From positions 503,501 to 567,500 of the forward strand of contig NZ_CP092183.1 in assembly GCF_023499255.1 (NCBI RefSeq): a DNA stretch of 64,000 nt, read 5' to 3'. Within the stretch, counting starts at the first letter, position 1, and every line of letters starts with the position of its first letter. Origin of the DNA: Couchioplanes caeruleus (GTDB taxonomy: Bacteria > Actinomycetota > Actinomycetes > Mycobacteriales > Micromonosporaceae). The translations under genes were made by a program, and so were the position numbers. The notes beneath the pieces were generated by a model. That model was not told where the DNA came from, did not search any database, and saw nothing but the letters and a program-made list of their open reading frames with translations. This document shows positions 7,664-16,263 of the stretch, piece by piece.

Positions 7664-8151
7664 CGGCGCCGACTCCCGTGTCCGGTGACGGCGGCGCGGA
7701 CGCGTACGCCAAGCTGGCCGAGCTGGGCCTGACGCTTCCGACCGTGGTGCCGCCGCTGGCGTCGTACGTGCCGGCTGTGCAGTCGGGCAACTACGTGTAC
7801 GTCTCCGGGCAGCTACCGATGGTGGACGGGAAGCTGCCGTACACCGGGAAGGTCGGCGCGGACGTCACCCCGGAGCAGGGCACCGAACTGGCCCGTTACT
7901 GCGCGCTGAACGCGCTCGCGGCGATCGACGCGCTGGTCGGCCTCGGCCGGATCGTGAAGATCGTCAAGGTGACCGGGTTCGTGGCGTCGGCCGAGGGCTT
8001 CACCGGCCAGCCGGCCGTGGTCAACGGGGCGTCGAACCTGTTCGGCGACGTGCTCGGCGAGCTGGGCCGGCACGCGCGCAGCGCCGTGGGTGTCTCGGAG
8101 CTGCCCCTCGGCGCGCCGGTCGAGGTCGAGGTCATCGCGGAGATCGCCTGA
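7660..8151 (+). CDS. RidA/YjgF family protein (Rv3678c-like)
   Basis: A 163-residue RidA-fold protein. The family consists of trimeric enamine/imine deaminases that clear 2-aminoacrylate and related intermediates. Typical elements are VQSGNYVYVSGQLPMVDG near the N-terminus, the ARYCALNALAAIDALVGLG helix and the C-terminal GAPVEVEVIAEIA strand. The catalytic Arg of canonical RidA (R105 in the IVEIEAVA motif context) is not obvious, so this belongs to a divergent subgroup and its substrate cannot be stated. GTG 7660 has GGAGG 8-12 nt upstream and overlaps the preceding mini-ORF stop. Confidence 0.87.
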   Translation: MTAPTPVSGDGGADAYAKLAELGLTLPTVVPPLASYVPAVQSGNYVYVSGQLPMVDGKLPYTGKVGADVTPEQGTELARYCALNALAAIDALVGLGRIVKIVKVTGFVASAEGFTGQPAVVNGASNLFGDVLGELGRHARSAVGVSELPLGAPVEVEVIAEIA

Positions 8152-8256
8152 GCGGGCGCCCTCATTCCATGGAGTGACCGTGGGTTGACCGGGTCGCACA
8201 ATGCGTGCTCGGTCCCACGGTCCCCGGCGACGTACCATGCGCTGGGGGGTGAATCT

Positions 8257-9027
8257 GTGTCGTCGCAGGTGGAGCGGTTGCCGGAGTGGGTCACGCCGCT
8301 GCGCGCACCCAACGCGGGCCCGATGACGCTCGACGGCACCAACAGCTGGGTGCTGCGCGCCCCGGGTGCCCGCGACGCCGTGGTGATCGACCCCGGGCCG
8401 GACGACGCCGGTCACCTGGCGTCGCTCGCCGAGCACCGGCCGCTGAGCGCGATCCTGGTGACGCACGGGCACCCCGACCACGTCGAGGGCACCGAGACCC
8501 TGTCGCGGATGCTCGGCGGCGTGCCGATCCTCGCGGCCGACCCGCGGCACGGCGACCCGCTGCCGACCCGGATGCGCCTCGGCGGCCTCGACATCGAGGT
8601 TCTCGCCACGCCCGGGCACACCGCCGACTCGGTCTGTTTCGTCGTCGAGGACGCCATCTTCACCGGCGACACCGTGCTGGGCCGGGGCACCGCCGTGGTG
8701 GCGTGGCCCGACGGCGACCTCGGGGCGTACCTGGACAGCCTCGCGGCGCTGCGGGCGTACCCGATGCTCATGCTGCCCGGCCACGGCCCGGTGCGGGCCG
8801 ACTGCGCCGAGCTGGCCCGGGCCTATCTCGCCCACCGGCACGAACGACTCGAGCAGGTGCGCGCCGCGATGGCCGCCGGTGCTGACACACCGGAGGCGAT
8901 CGTTGACGCGGTGTATCCCGACGTCGATCCGACGGTGCGCTTCGCGGCCGAATGGTCCGCCCGGGCGCAACTCGACTTTCTGAGGCGGGAATCACAGCCG
9001 GGCCCGGAAGAGTTGGACCCGCTGTGA
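8257..9027 (+). CDS. MBL-fold metallohydrolase (LACTB2/Rv3677c-like)
   Basis: A 256-residue metallo-beta-lactamase-fold hydrolase. The zinc-binding motif THGHPDHVEG (HxHxDH) is intact, followed by TPGHTADSVCF (third His), the FTGDTVLGRG Asp bridge and LPGHGP (last His). The C-terminal helical region (RRHERLEQVRAAM...) resembles LACTB2-type endoribonucleases, but the substrate is unknown. GTG 8257 is chosen because GGGGGGTG lies 6-14 nt upstream; an open frame extends further but lacks a ribosome site. The stop overlaps the adenylate cyclase start by 4 bp (GTGA), so the two are translationally coupled. Confidence 0.88.
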   Translation: MSSQVERLPEWVTPLRAPNAGPMTLDGTNSWVLRAPGARDAVVIDPGPDDAGHLASLAEHRPLSAILVTHGHPDHVEGTETLSRMLGGVPILAADPRHGDPLPTRMRLGGLDIEVLATPGHTADSVCFVVEDAIFTGDTVLGRGTAVVAWPDGDLGAYLDSLAALRAYPMLMLPGHGPVRADCAELARAYLAHRHERLEQVRAAMAAGADTPEAIVDAVYPDVDPTVRFAAEWSARAQLDFLRRESQPGPEELDPL

Positions 9028-12000
9028 CCTGTCCCGTGTGTGGAACCGTGGCCGTTCCCGGCGCCCGTTTCTGCCACAACTGCGGCGCGGCGCTGCCCGC
9101 GGCCGCCACGCTGCCGGCCGCCGAACGACGGATCGTCACCGTGCTGTTCGGTGACCTTTCGGACTTCACGTCCTGGTCGGAGGACCTCGACCCGGAACGC
9201 GTCGGGGCGGTCACCGACCGTGTCCTCGCCGCGCTGGCCGGGGCGGTCAAGACCTTCGGCGGGCACGTCGACAAGCTCACCGGCGACGGCATCATGGCGG
9301 TCTTCGGCGCGCCCGTGGCCCACGAGGACGACGCCGAGCGGGCGGTGCGCGCGGCGCTCAGCATGCAGCGCGCGGTCCGGCGGGTGCTCGACGACGAGCG
9401 CGGCGGCGGTGCGCCGCTCGGGCTGCGCGTCGGCCTCAACACCGGCGAGGTCGTCGCGGGCATCCAGGCCGCGATCGAGTACACGGTCATCGGCGACACC
9501 GTGAACACCGCCGCCCGGCTGGCCGACGCCGCCGCGGTCGGCGCGGTGTACGCGGGCTCCCGGACCTCAGCGGGCACCCGGCATGTCGCCTCGTGGCGGC
9601 AGCTGCGGGCGCTGCGGCTCAAGGGCAAGCGCGAGCCGGTGCCGGCGTACGAGCTGCTCGGCCTGCACGACGCGCCCGGCACGCGCTCCGGGCTCGGCGA
9701 CGAGGCGCCGTTCGTGGGTCGCGAGACCGAGCTGGGCCGGGTCGCCGGGCGGCTCGCCGAGGTGATCGACTCCGGCGCGCCGCGGGTCATGGTGATGACC
9801 GCGGAGGCCGGCATCGGCAAGACCCGCTTCGCCGGCGAGGTGAAGCGCCTGGCGGCCGGCTACGACGTCGGCGCGGGCCGGTTCGCCGCGCACACCGGCG
9901 CGCGGGTGCTGCGGGCCCGCTGCCGGGCCTTCGGCGAGCGGCGCCGCTTCGCCCCGCTGGCCGACCTCGTGCGCAAGGCCGCCGGCCTGCCCAAGGACGT
10001 GGCCGCCACGATGACCCGTACGGTCGTCGAGGAGCGGCTGCGCAAGGTCGTCAGCCGGCTGGCCCGCGACGGCGAGACCCCGGACGTCGACCTCGACCGG
10101 CTGCTCGCGCTGCTCGGGTACGGCGAGGCGCCCGGCAACGCGGTCGGGCCGGCGGCGGTGGCCGAGTGGCAACCGACCGGTGGCGCCCGGCCGGAGACGG
10201 AGACCATCCCGATCGCGGTCGCCGGGCTGCTGACCGCGCTGTCCCGGGAGGCGCCGCTGGTCGTGATCGTGGACGACCTGCACGACGCCACCGCGGAGAC
10301 GATCGACGCGCTCGGCGGTGTGCTGTCCCGCCTGGACGGCCCGGTGGTCATGCTGCTGCTCGGCCGCCCCGAGCTGGTCCGCACGGCCGGCGCGCTGACC
10401 CGCCTCGCGGACGCCGAGATCCACAGCCTGCCCCCGCTGCGGGGCGCCGACGCGTCCCGGCTGCTGACGTCGTACCTGAACGGCGGGAAGCTGCCGCAGC
10501 AGGATGTGGACCGCCTGCTGGCCACCGCGCAGGGCAACCCGTTCTACCTCGCCGAGCTGGTCACGCTGCTGATGGAGCGCGGCGCGCTGATGCCCGCGGT
10601 CGGTGCGAACGCGGCCGGCAAGTGGCAGCTCGCCGCCGGTTCGCTGGGCAGCCAGCTGCTCTCCCGCGACCTCGCCGCCGTGCTCGCGGCCCGCATCGAC
10701 GCGCTGCCCAACGAGCCGCGGTCGGTCCTGCGCGACGCCGCGGTGGTCGGCGACACCGTGCCCACCGGCGCGATCGAGGCGCTGCGCGACCGCCGGTCCG
10801 CCGGTGACGCCCGTCCCGGTGCGGTCGCCGCGGTGGAGCTGGAACGCGCGGTCGACGAGCTGCTGCAGCGCCGCATGCTGCACCGGGTCCGCGGCGGCTA
10901 CGCGTTCGCCACTCCGCTCATGCGCGAGGCCGCGTACGCCGGCATCGGCAAGGCGGATCTCGCGGAGCGGCACGCGTACCTGGCGCGCTGGGCGGCGCCG
11001 GAGTCGATCACGACCCTCGGGTACGACGCCGCGTCCCGGCTGAGCATGGGCGAGAACGAGCGCGACGCGTTCGTGGCCGCTCACGTCGAGTGCGCGGTGG
11101 AGCTCGCCGACCAGGTGCGGCTCCGTCCCGAGGCGAGCGTCCGCGACGTCGCTCCGCTCGGGGTGGCCGCGCTCGGCCGGATGGCCCGGCGTGCCCTCGC
11201 CAACATCGAGCCCGCGGCGTCGATCGCGTACGCCGAACGCGCCGCCGCCCTCACCAAGGACGGTCTGCCGCTCTCCGACCAGCTCGTGCACGCCCGCGCG
11301 CTGCTGCGCCTGGGCCGGGCGACCGAGGCGCTGAACCACGGCGAGAAGATCGCCGAGGCGGCCGAGAACGAGCCGGTGTGCCGTGCCGAGGCCCTGCTCG
11401 TGGTGGGCCGGGCGCAGGAGGCCCTGGGCGACGTGCCCAAGGCGGTCGTCGCCTGGCAGGAGGCGCTCGACGTGGCCACCGAGGCCGAGCTCGCCCCGGA
11501 ACGCGCCAACGCGATGCGCAGGCTCGGCATGGCGGACTTCCTCGCCGGCCGGCTCAGCCAGGCCAGCAGCCGGTTCGCCTCCGCGTACCAGGTGACGCTG
11601 GCCGCCGGCGACCGGCACGGGCAGGCCTGGGCGCTGCAGAACCTGGCCTGGGTCACCACCACGCGTGGGGACTTCGCGGGCACCGACGCCGTCCTCGGGC
11701 GGGCCGCACGGCTGTTCGCCGAGCTCGGCGACCCGGTCGGCCGCTCCTGGCTGCGCGGCACGACGGCGTTCGCCCGGCTGCTCGCCGGGCGGCTGCAGGA
11801 GTCGCGGCGGCTGGCCCGGATCTTCCTGCCGTTCGGCGACCGGGTCGGCGAGGGCTGGGCGGTGGGCACGTTGCGGGCGGTCGAGGCGTACGCGGCCGCC
11901 GAGCTCGGCGACCTGGCCGAGGCGGACGGCGAGGCGCGCCGGGCGTTCAGGGACTTCGACGCGGTGTCCGACGACTGGGGCCGCGGCCTGGCGCTCGTGG

Positions 12001-12668
12001 TGCGCGGCGTGATCGCCCGCGGCCTGGGTGAGTTCGATCACGCCCACGATCTGCTCACCGACGCGCTCGGGTACGCCGACCGCACCGGCCACCCGCTGCT
12101 GCTGGGCATGGCGGGCACCCTGCGCGGCTTCGTGGCGCTGCAACGCGGCGACGGCGAGGCTGCCGAGGCCGACGCGCGCCGGGTGATGACGTCGGTGGAG
12201 CCGCACAACCCGCTCGCGCCCGCGCAGGTGGGGCCGCGGGTGCTGCTCGCCGAGGCGCGGATGCGGGCGGGCGACCCGGGTACGGCGGTCGGTCTGCTCG
12301 CGCCGATCGCCAGCGACACCGGCGGCTCGCTGCTGTTCTCCCGCCGGCACGCGCTGGCGTCGTACGCCTCGGCGCTGCTGGCCGAGGGCCGGGTGGAGGC
12401 GGCGGCCACGTGGATCCGCCGGGCCCGGGAGGTGCGCGCGGAGGACGTACGCAGCGGTGTCGTCGCCGCGATGGTGCAGGCCCGGGTGCACGCGGCTGCC
12501 GGAAACATGCCGGCGGCGCGGGACGCGGCGGAGGAGGGCGTGCTGCTCGCGTACTCCACCGAGCAGGCCAGCGAACGGGTGGCGGCGGAGGAGTTGCGGG
12601 ACGCTCTGGCACTTTCCATCGTGGAACCGGCGGAATCTGTCGCGTACGCGTCTGACGTGCCGGGATGA
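9024..12668 (+). CDS. Class III adenylate cyclase - ATPase - TPR regulator
   Basis: A 1214-residue multidomain protein. A zinc ribbon (C3, C6, C17, C20) opens it. Residues about 35-190 form a class III nucleotide cyclase: the metal Asp residues are in FGDLSDFTSW and LTGDGIMAVFG, and YTVIGDTVNTAARL supplies the base-contacting Asp and the N-x3-R transition-state pair, so it looks active. A P-loop (AEAGIGKTRFAGE, about 260-268) begins an AAA/STAND ATPase module, followed by a winged-helix-like segment and TPR-type helices to the end. It should make cAMP in response to an unknown signal sensed by the ATPase/TPR part. GTG 9024 overlaps the MBL stop. crp lies about 5 kb downstream. Confidence 0.9.
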   Translation: MTCPVCGTVAVPGARFCHNCGAALPAAATLPAAERRIVTVLFGDLSDFTSWSEDLDPERVGAVTDRVLAALAGAVKTFGGHVDKLTGDGIMAVFGAPVAHEDDAERAVRAALSMQRAVRRVLDDERGGGAPLGLRVGLNTGEVVAGIQAAIEYTVIGDTVNTAARLADAAAVGAVYAGSRTSAGTRHVASWRQLRALRLKGKREPVPAYELLGLHDAPGTRSGLGDEAPFVGRETELGRVAGRLAEVIDSGAPRVMVMTAEAGIGKTRFAGEVKRLAAGYDVGAGRFAAHTGARVLRARCRAFGERRRFAPLADLVRKAAGLPKDVAATMTRTVVEERLRKVVSRLARDGETPDVDLDRLLALLGYGEAPGNAVGPAAVAEWQPTGGARPETETIPIAVAGLLTALSREAPLVVIVDDLHDATAETIDALGGVLSRLDGPVVMLLLGRPELVRTAGALTRLADAEIHSLPPLRGADASRLLTSYLNGGKLPQQDVDRLLATAQGNPFYLAELVTLLMERGALMPAVGANAAGKWQLAAGSLGSQLLSRDLAAVLAARIDALPNEPRSVLRDAAVVGDTVPTGAIEALRDRRSAGDARPGAVAAVELERAVDELLQRRMLHRVRGGYAFATPLMREAAYAGIGKADLAERHAYLARWAAPESITTLGYDAASRLSMGENERDAFVAAHVECAVELADQVRLRPEASVRDVAPLGVAALGRMARRALANIEPAASIAYAERAAALTKDGLPLSDQLVHARALLRLGRATEALNHGEKIAEAAENEPVCRAEALLVVGRAQEALGDVPKAVVAWQEALDVATEAELAPERANAMRRLGMADFLAGRLSQASSRFASAYQVTLAAGDRHGQAWALQNLAWVTTTRGDFAGTDAVLGRAARLFAELGDPVGRSWLRGTTAFARLLAGRLQESRRLARIFLPFGDRVGEGWAVGTLRAVEAYAAAELGDLAEADGEARRAFRDFDAVSDDWGRGLALVVRGVIARGLGEFDHAHDLLTDALGYADRTGHPLLLGMAGTLRGFVALQRGDGEAAEADARRVMTSVEPHNPLAPAQVGPRVLLAEARMRAGDPGTAVGLLAPIASDTGGSLLFSRRHALASYASALLAEGRVEAAATWIRRAREVRAEDVRSGVVAAMVQARVHAAAGNMPAARDAAEEGVLLAYSTEQASERVAAEELRDALALSIVEPAESVAYASDVPG

Positions 12669-12686
12669 TCGAGGCCGCACTTCGCG

Positions 12687-12692
12687 TATTTT
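12687..12692 (+). promoter_or_regulatory. -10 box, leaderless kinase gene
   Basis: TATTTT, then CTAAGCC (7 nt), then GTG 12700. No Shine-Dalgarno. Confidence 0.55.
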
Positions 12693-12699
12693 CTAAGCC

Positions 12700-14208
12700 G
12701 TGACGGAAACCCCGCCTGGTCGCCTGCCCGTGCCCTACGTGCCAGGCATGTCCGGCTTGTCCGTCATGGCTCGCGGAGGGTACGCAACCGTGTACCGAGC
12801 GACACAGGACTCGGTCGGCCGTGAGGTCGCGATCAAGGTCGAGAACCGGACTCTGGAAAGCCCGCGGGACCAGGCCCGGTTCCTGCGCGAGGCGAAGGCG
12901 GCCGGGCGGATGTCGTCGCACCCGCACGTGGTGGACCTGTTCGACGTCGGCGTGACGGTGGACCAGCACCCGTACCTGATCATGGAGCTGTGCGACGGCT
13001 CGTACCTGGACCGCATGCGGATCTCCCCGCTCGGTGCGGTCGAGGCCCGCGACCTCGGGGTGAAGATCGCCGACGCGCTGGTGCACTCGCACGCCAACGG
13101 CGTGCTGCACCGTGACGTGAAGCCGGCCAACATCCTGTACTCGCACTTCAACCCGGCCGTGCTCGCCGACTTCGGCCTCGCCGTGCTGGGCGAGATGCGT
13201 GACTCGTCGGTGACCCTCGAGGTGCTGACCCCGGCGTATGCGCCGCCCGAGATGTTCTCGCACGCCGACCCCTCGGGCGCCGTCGACGTGTACGCGCTCA
13301 GCGCCACCCTCTACGCGGTGATGCGGGGCCGCCCGCCGCGCTGGGACGGCGACCGCAGCCCCAGCCTCATCACGCTGATGGACATGTTCAGCAAGCCGAT
13401 CCCCGACCTCCCCGGTGTTCCGCGCTCACTGACCGACGTCCTGCGCTACGGCATGGCCAACGACCCGCGGGAGCGTCCCACCGCCGAGCAGATGCGGGAC
13501 ATGCTGGCGGAGCTGCACCTCAGCCCCACCGGCCACGGTTCCGCCGGCGTCTACCGGTCCTCCACGTTCGTGCCGCCCGCCCCGCGGCCGCACCACGCCG
13601 CGCCGCCGCCCCGGCCGGTCCCGCCGGCGACCCCGACCCGGGATGCGGCCGACGAGACGCCGACGGTTCACACCGAGAACCCCAAGCGCAGCAAGCGGAA
13701 GTGGCTGTTCGGCGGCTTCGGCGTGGCCCTGCTGCTCGCGGCGTCGATCGGCGGCTCGTGGCTGGCCGCGTCGCAGGGGCCGACGGTCCGCTCGGTCGCC
13801 GCCAAGCTCGCCGCGCCGACGGCGTCCACGCTGCCCGCCACGGTGGTGCAGTTGCCCGGCTGTCCCGGGCGCTCGTACTGCCCGGGGGAGCTCGAGTGCT
13901 TCACCCTGCGGGCCGGCACGGGACCGGTGGCCCGCAAGGTGTCCTGCGCGAAGCGGCACAGCTGGGAGGTCTTCGCCGTCGGCTCGCTGCCCTCCGATGT
14001 GGATCCGCGGGACCGGGACGCCGTGACCACCGAGCCGGCCGTGCTGCGGGTGTGCAGCCGGAACGTGTTCCGGCGGACCACCGCGCGCGCCGACGCCGCG
14101 GAATGGGCGCTGTCCGTGCTTCCGCCCACCGCCGAGGACCGGACGTTCCGGTGCCTCGCGGGGCAGGGCGCGGGCCGCCTGCACGGCCCGGTGCTCAGCC
14201 GCGGCTGA
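12700..14208 (+). CDS. Membrane Ser/Thr protein kinase with Cys-rich sensor domain
   Basis: A 502-residue Hanks-type kinase. The glycine-rich loop is ARGGYATVYRA, the ATP Lys is K46 (VAIKV), the catalytic loop HRDVKPANIL spans 137-146 and DFG starts at D157. A Pro-rich linker (about 285-330) leads to one transmembrane helix (about 334-357). The extracellular tail of about 140 residues holds six cysteines (PGC, SYC, LEC, VSC, RVC, FRC), probably three disulfides; it is not a PASTA domain. The gene follows the adenylate cyclase but has its own leaderless promoter. It converges on the carboxylase gene with 2 bp between stops. Confidence 0.92.
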   Translation: MTETPPGRLPVPYVPGMSGLSVMARGGYATVYRATQDSVGREVAIKVENRTLESPRDQARFLREAKAAGRMSSHPHVVDLFDVGVTVDQHPYLIMELCDGSYLDRMRISPLGAVEARDLGVKIADALVHSHANGVLHRDVKPANILYSHFNPAVLADFGLAVLGEMRDSSVTLEVLTPAYAPPEMFSHADPSGAVDVYALSATLYAVMRGRPPRWDGDRSPSLITLMDMFSKPIPDLPGVPRSLTDVLRYGMANDPRERPTAEQMRDMLAELHLSPTGHGSAGVYRSSTFVPPAPRPHHAAPPPRPVPPATPTRDAADETPTVHTENPKRSKRKWLFGGFGVALLLAASIGGSWLAASQGPTVRSVAAKLAAPTASTLPATVVQLPGCPGRSYCPGELECFTLRAGTGPVARKVSCAKRHSWEVFAVGSLPSDVDPRDRDAVTTEPAVLRVCSRNVFRRTTARADAAEWALSVLPPTAEDRTFRCLAGQGAGRLHGPVLSRG

Positions 14209-14210
14209 GC

Positions 14211-16217
14211 CTATTCAGGGTCCAGCACCGCCAGCAGTTCGCCGGTGTCGACCTCCGCGCCCGGGTGCACCGGCAGCGACGCCACCACCCCGGCCGACGG
14301 TGCGTGCACGGGGTGTTCCAGCTTCATGGCCTCGAGCGTCAGCAGCAGCTCGCCCGCGCGGACCCGCTGGCCCGGCACGACCAGCACCCGGCGTACGGCC
14401 CCGGGCAGCGGCGCGATCAGCGACCCCTCGGTGGCCTCCGGCGCGGGCAGCGGGAAGCGGGACAGCTCGCGGAGCGTGACCGAGCCCTCGGGGCTGTCCA
14501 CGTAGGAGACGTCGCCGACCCGGTGCACCTTGAGGCTCAGCCGGATGCCGTTGACGTCGAGGTCCACGCGTGAGCCGTCGGCGTGCACCACGGTCGTGGG
14601 CGGGTGGTCGTCCAGCGTCGGCGCCTGGCCGAGGCCCGCGAGGTCCAGCTCCTCCGGATCCACCGCGCGCACCCACCAGCCCGCCAGCTCGCCGTGCCGG
14701 TTCATCCGGTAGCCCACCTCGACCGGGCCGGCCGGGCCGTCGTACACGGCTGTCTGCGAGCCGGACGGCACGTTGCGCCACCCCGACGGCAGCGAGCGCA
14801 GCACCGGGGCGTTCGCCCGCCGGGCGGCGGCGCCGGCCAGGGCGGCGGCGAGACACGAGATGCGTACGGCGTCCACGCTGGACAGCAGCGGGGCGAACAC
14901 CTCCGGGTGCCGGTCCAGGAAGCCGGTGTCGACGTCCCCGGCCCGGAACGACCCGTGCCGCAGCACCCGGACGAGCAGGTCGCGGTTCGAGACCACCCCG
15001 TGCAGTTCGGTACGGGTCAGCGCCGACGCGAGCATCCGCGCGGCCTCCTGCCGGGTGGGCGCCCACGCGACGAGCTTGGCGAGCATCGAGTCGTGCTGCC
15101 CGCCCACCACCGAGCCGTCCACCACCCCGGCGTCGAGGCGCAGGCCGGGCTGGGGCAGCGGACGGAACGAGCCCGCCACGTCCGGCACCTTGAACCGGTG
15201 CAGGGTGCCGGCCGCGGGCAGCCACGCGTACGCGGGATCCTCGGCACAGATGCGCACCTCGATGGCGTGCCCGCGGATCGGCGGCGGCCCGGGCATCGGC
15301 AGGTTGCCGCCCTCGGCGATCAGCAGCTGCAGCCGCACGAGGTCGTAACCGGACACGCACTCGGTGACGGCGTGCTCCACCTGCAGGCTCGGCGTGAGCT
15401 CGACGAACCAGAAGGAGCCGTCCTCCTCCAGCAGGAACTCGACCGCGCCGGCGCCCACGTACCCGATCGACCGGACCGCGAGGATGGCGGCCCGGCAGAG
15501 CTGCTCGCGCAGCGCGGGGTCCACCGCCGGTGACGGGGTCTCCTCGATGATCTTCTGATAGCGGCGCTGCACCGAGCACTCGCGCTCGCCGAACGGCACC
15601 ACGGCCCCGTGCGAGTCGGCCACGATCGGCACCTCGATGTGCCGCACGTTCTCCAGGTACGGCTCGCAGAAGACGTCATCGCCGGTCTCCTGGCGGGTCG
15701 TGGCGACCGCCTCGGCCAGCGTGACGGGGTCGCGGACCACCCGCATGCCCGCGCCGCCGGTGCCGCCGGCCGGCTTGATCAGCACCGGGAAGTCGGTGAC
15801 CGTCGCCGGGTCGGTCAGCGTCTGCAGCACCGGCACGCCGGCCTCCGCGACGATGCCCTTCGTCTCGATCTTGCTGTGCAGCGTGCCGAGCGTCTTGGCC
15901 GGCGCGCCGACCCAGATCATGCCCGAGTCGGCCACCTCGGCGGCGAACTCCGGGTCCTCGGCCAGCGCCCCGTTGCCGGGATGGATCGCGTTGGCGCCGG
16001 CCCGCTTCGCCGCCGCGATGATCAGGTCGCCCCGCAGGTACGTCGACGACGGCGTGCCGCCGGTGAGACGGACCGCGTAGTCCGCCTCCGTCACGTGCGG
16101 CGCGTCGGAGTCGGCATCGGAGTAGACGGCGACCGTCTCGATGCCGACCAGGCGGCACGTGGCGAAGACCCGGCGGGCGATCTCCCCACGGTCGGCCACC
16201 AGAAGACGTCGGATCAC
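14211..16217 (-). CDS. Biotin carboxylase-BCCP protein with altered catalytic motifs
   Basis: A 668-residue protein with the layout of acyl-CoA carboxylase alpha chains: biotin carboxylase (1-445), linker and a C-terminal biotinyl domain with the biotin Lys in LEAMKLEH near 631. Several carboxylase motifs deviate. ANRGEIA is ADRGEIA, HPGYGFL is HPGNGAL (about 81), the glycine-rich GGGGRGM loop is GGTGGAGM (about 154), and EMNTRLQVEH is ELTPSLQVEH (about 276). By comparison with E. coli AccC this replaces metal ligand N290 by Thr and catalytic R292 by Ser. The R338 equivalent and the E276/E288 glutamates remain. Carboxylation of biotin may be weak or lost. GTG 16217 has AAAGG upstream. Confidence 0.85.
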   Translation of the reverse strand: MIRRLLVADRGEIARRVFATCRLVGIETVAVYSDADSDAPHVTEADYAVRLTGGTPSSTYLRGDLIIAAAKRAGANAIHPGNGALAEDPEFAAEVADSGMIWVGAPAKTLGTLHSKIETKGIVAEAGVPVLQTLTDPATVTDFPVLIKPAGGTGGAGMRVVRDPVTLAEAVATTRQETGDDVFCEPYLENVRHIEVPIVADSHGAVVPFGERECSVQRRYQKIIEETPSPAVDPALREQLCRAAILAVRSIGYVGAGAVEFLLEEDGSFWFVELTPSLQVEHAVTECVSGYDLVRLQLLIAEGGNLPMPGPPPIRGHAIEVRICAEDPAYAWLPAAGTLHRFKVPDVAGSFRPLPQPGLRLDAGVVDGSVVGGQHDSMLAKLVAWAPTRQEAARMLASALTRTELHGVVSNRDLLVRVLRHGSFRAGDVDTGFLDRHPEVFAPLLSSVDAVRISCLAAALAGAAARRANAPVLRSLPSGWRNVPSGSQTAVYDGPAGPVEVGYRMNRHGELAGWWVRAVDPEELDLAGLGQAPTLDDHPPTTVVHADGSRVDLDVNGIRLSLKVHRVGDVSYVDSPEGSVTLRELSRFPLPAPEATEGSLIAPLPGAVRRVLVVPGQRVRAGELLLTLEAMKLEHPVHAPSAGVVASLPVHPGAEVDTGELLAVLDPE

Positions 16218-16263
16218 TGCTCTGCTCTACCTTTCGGGGTCCTCGCGGCCTTTGTGGCTGGCC

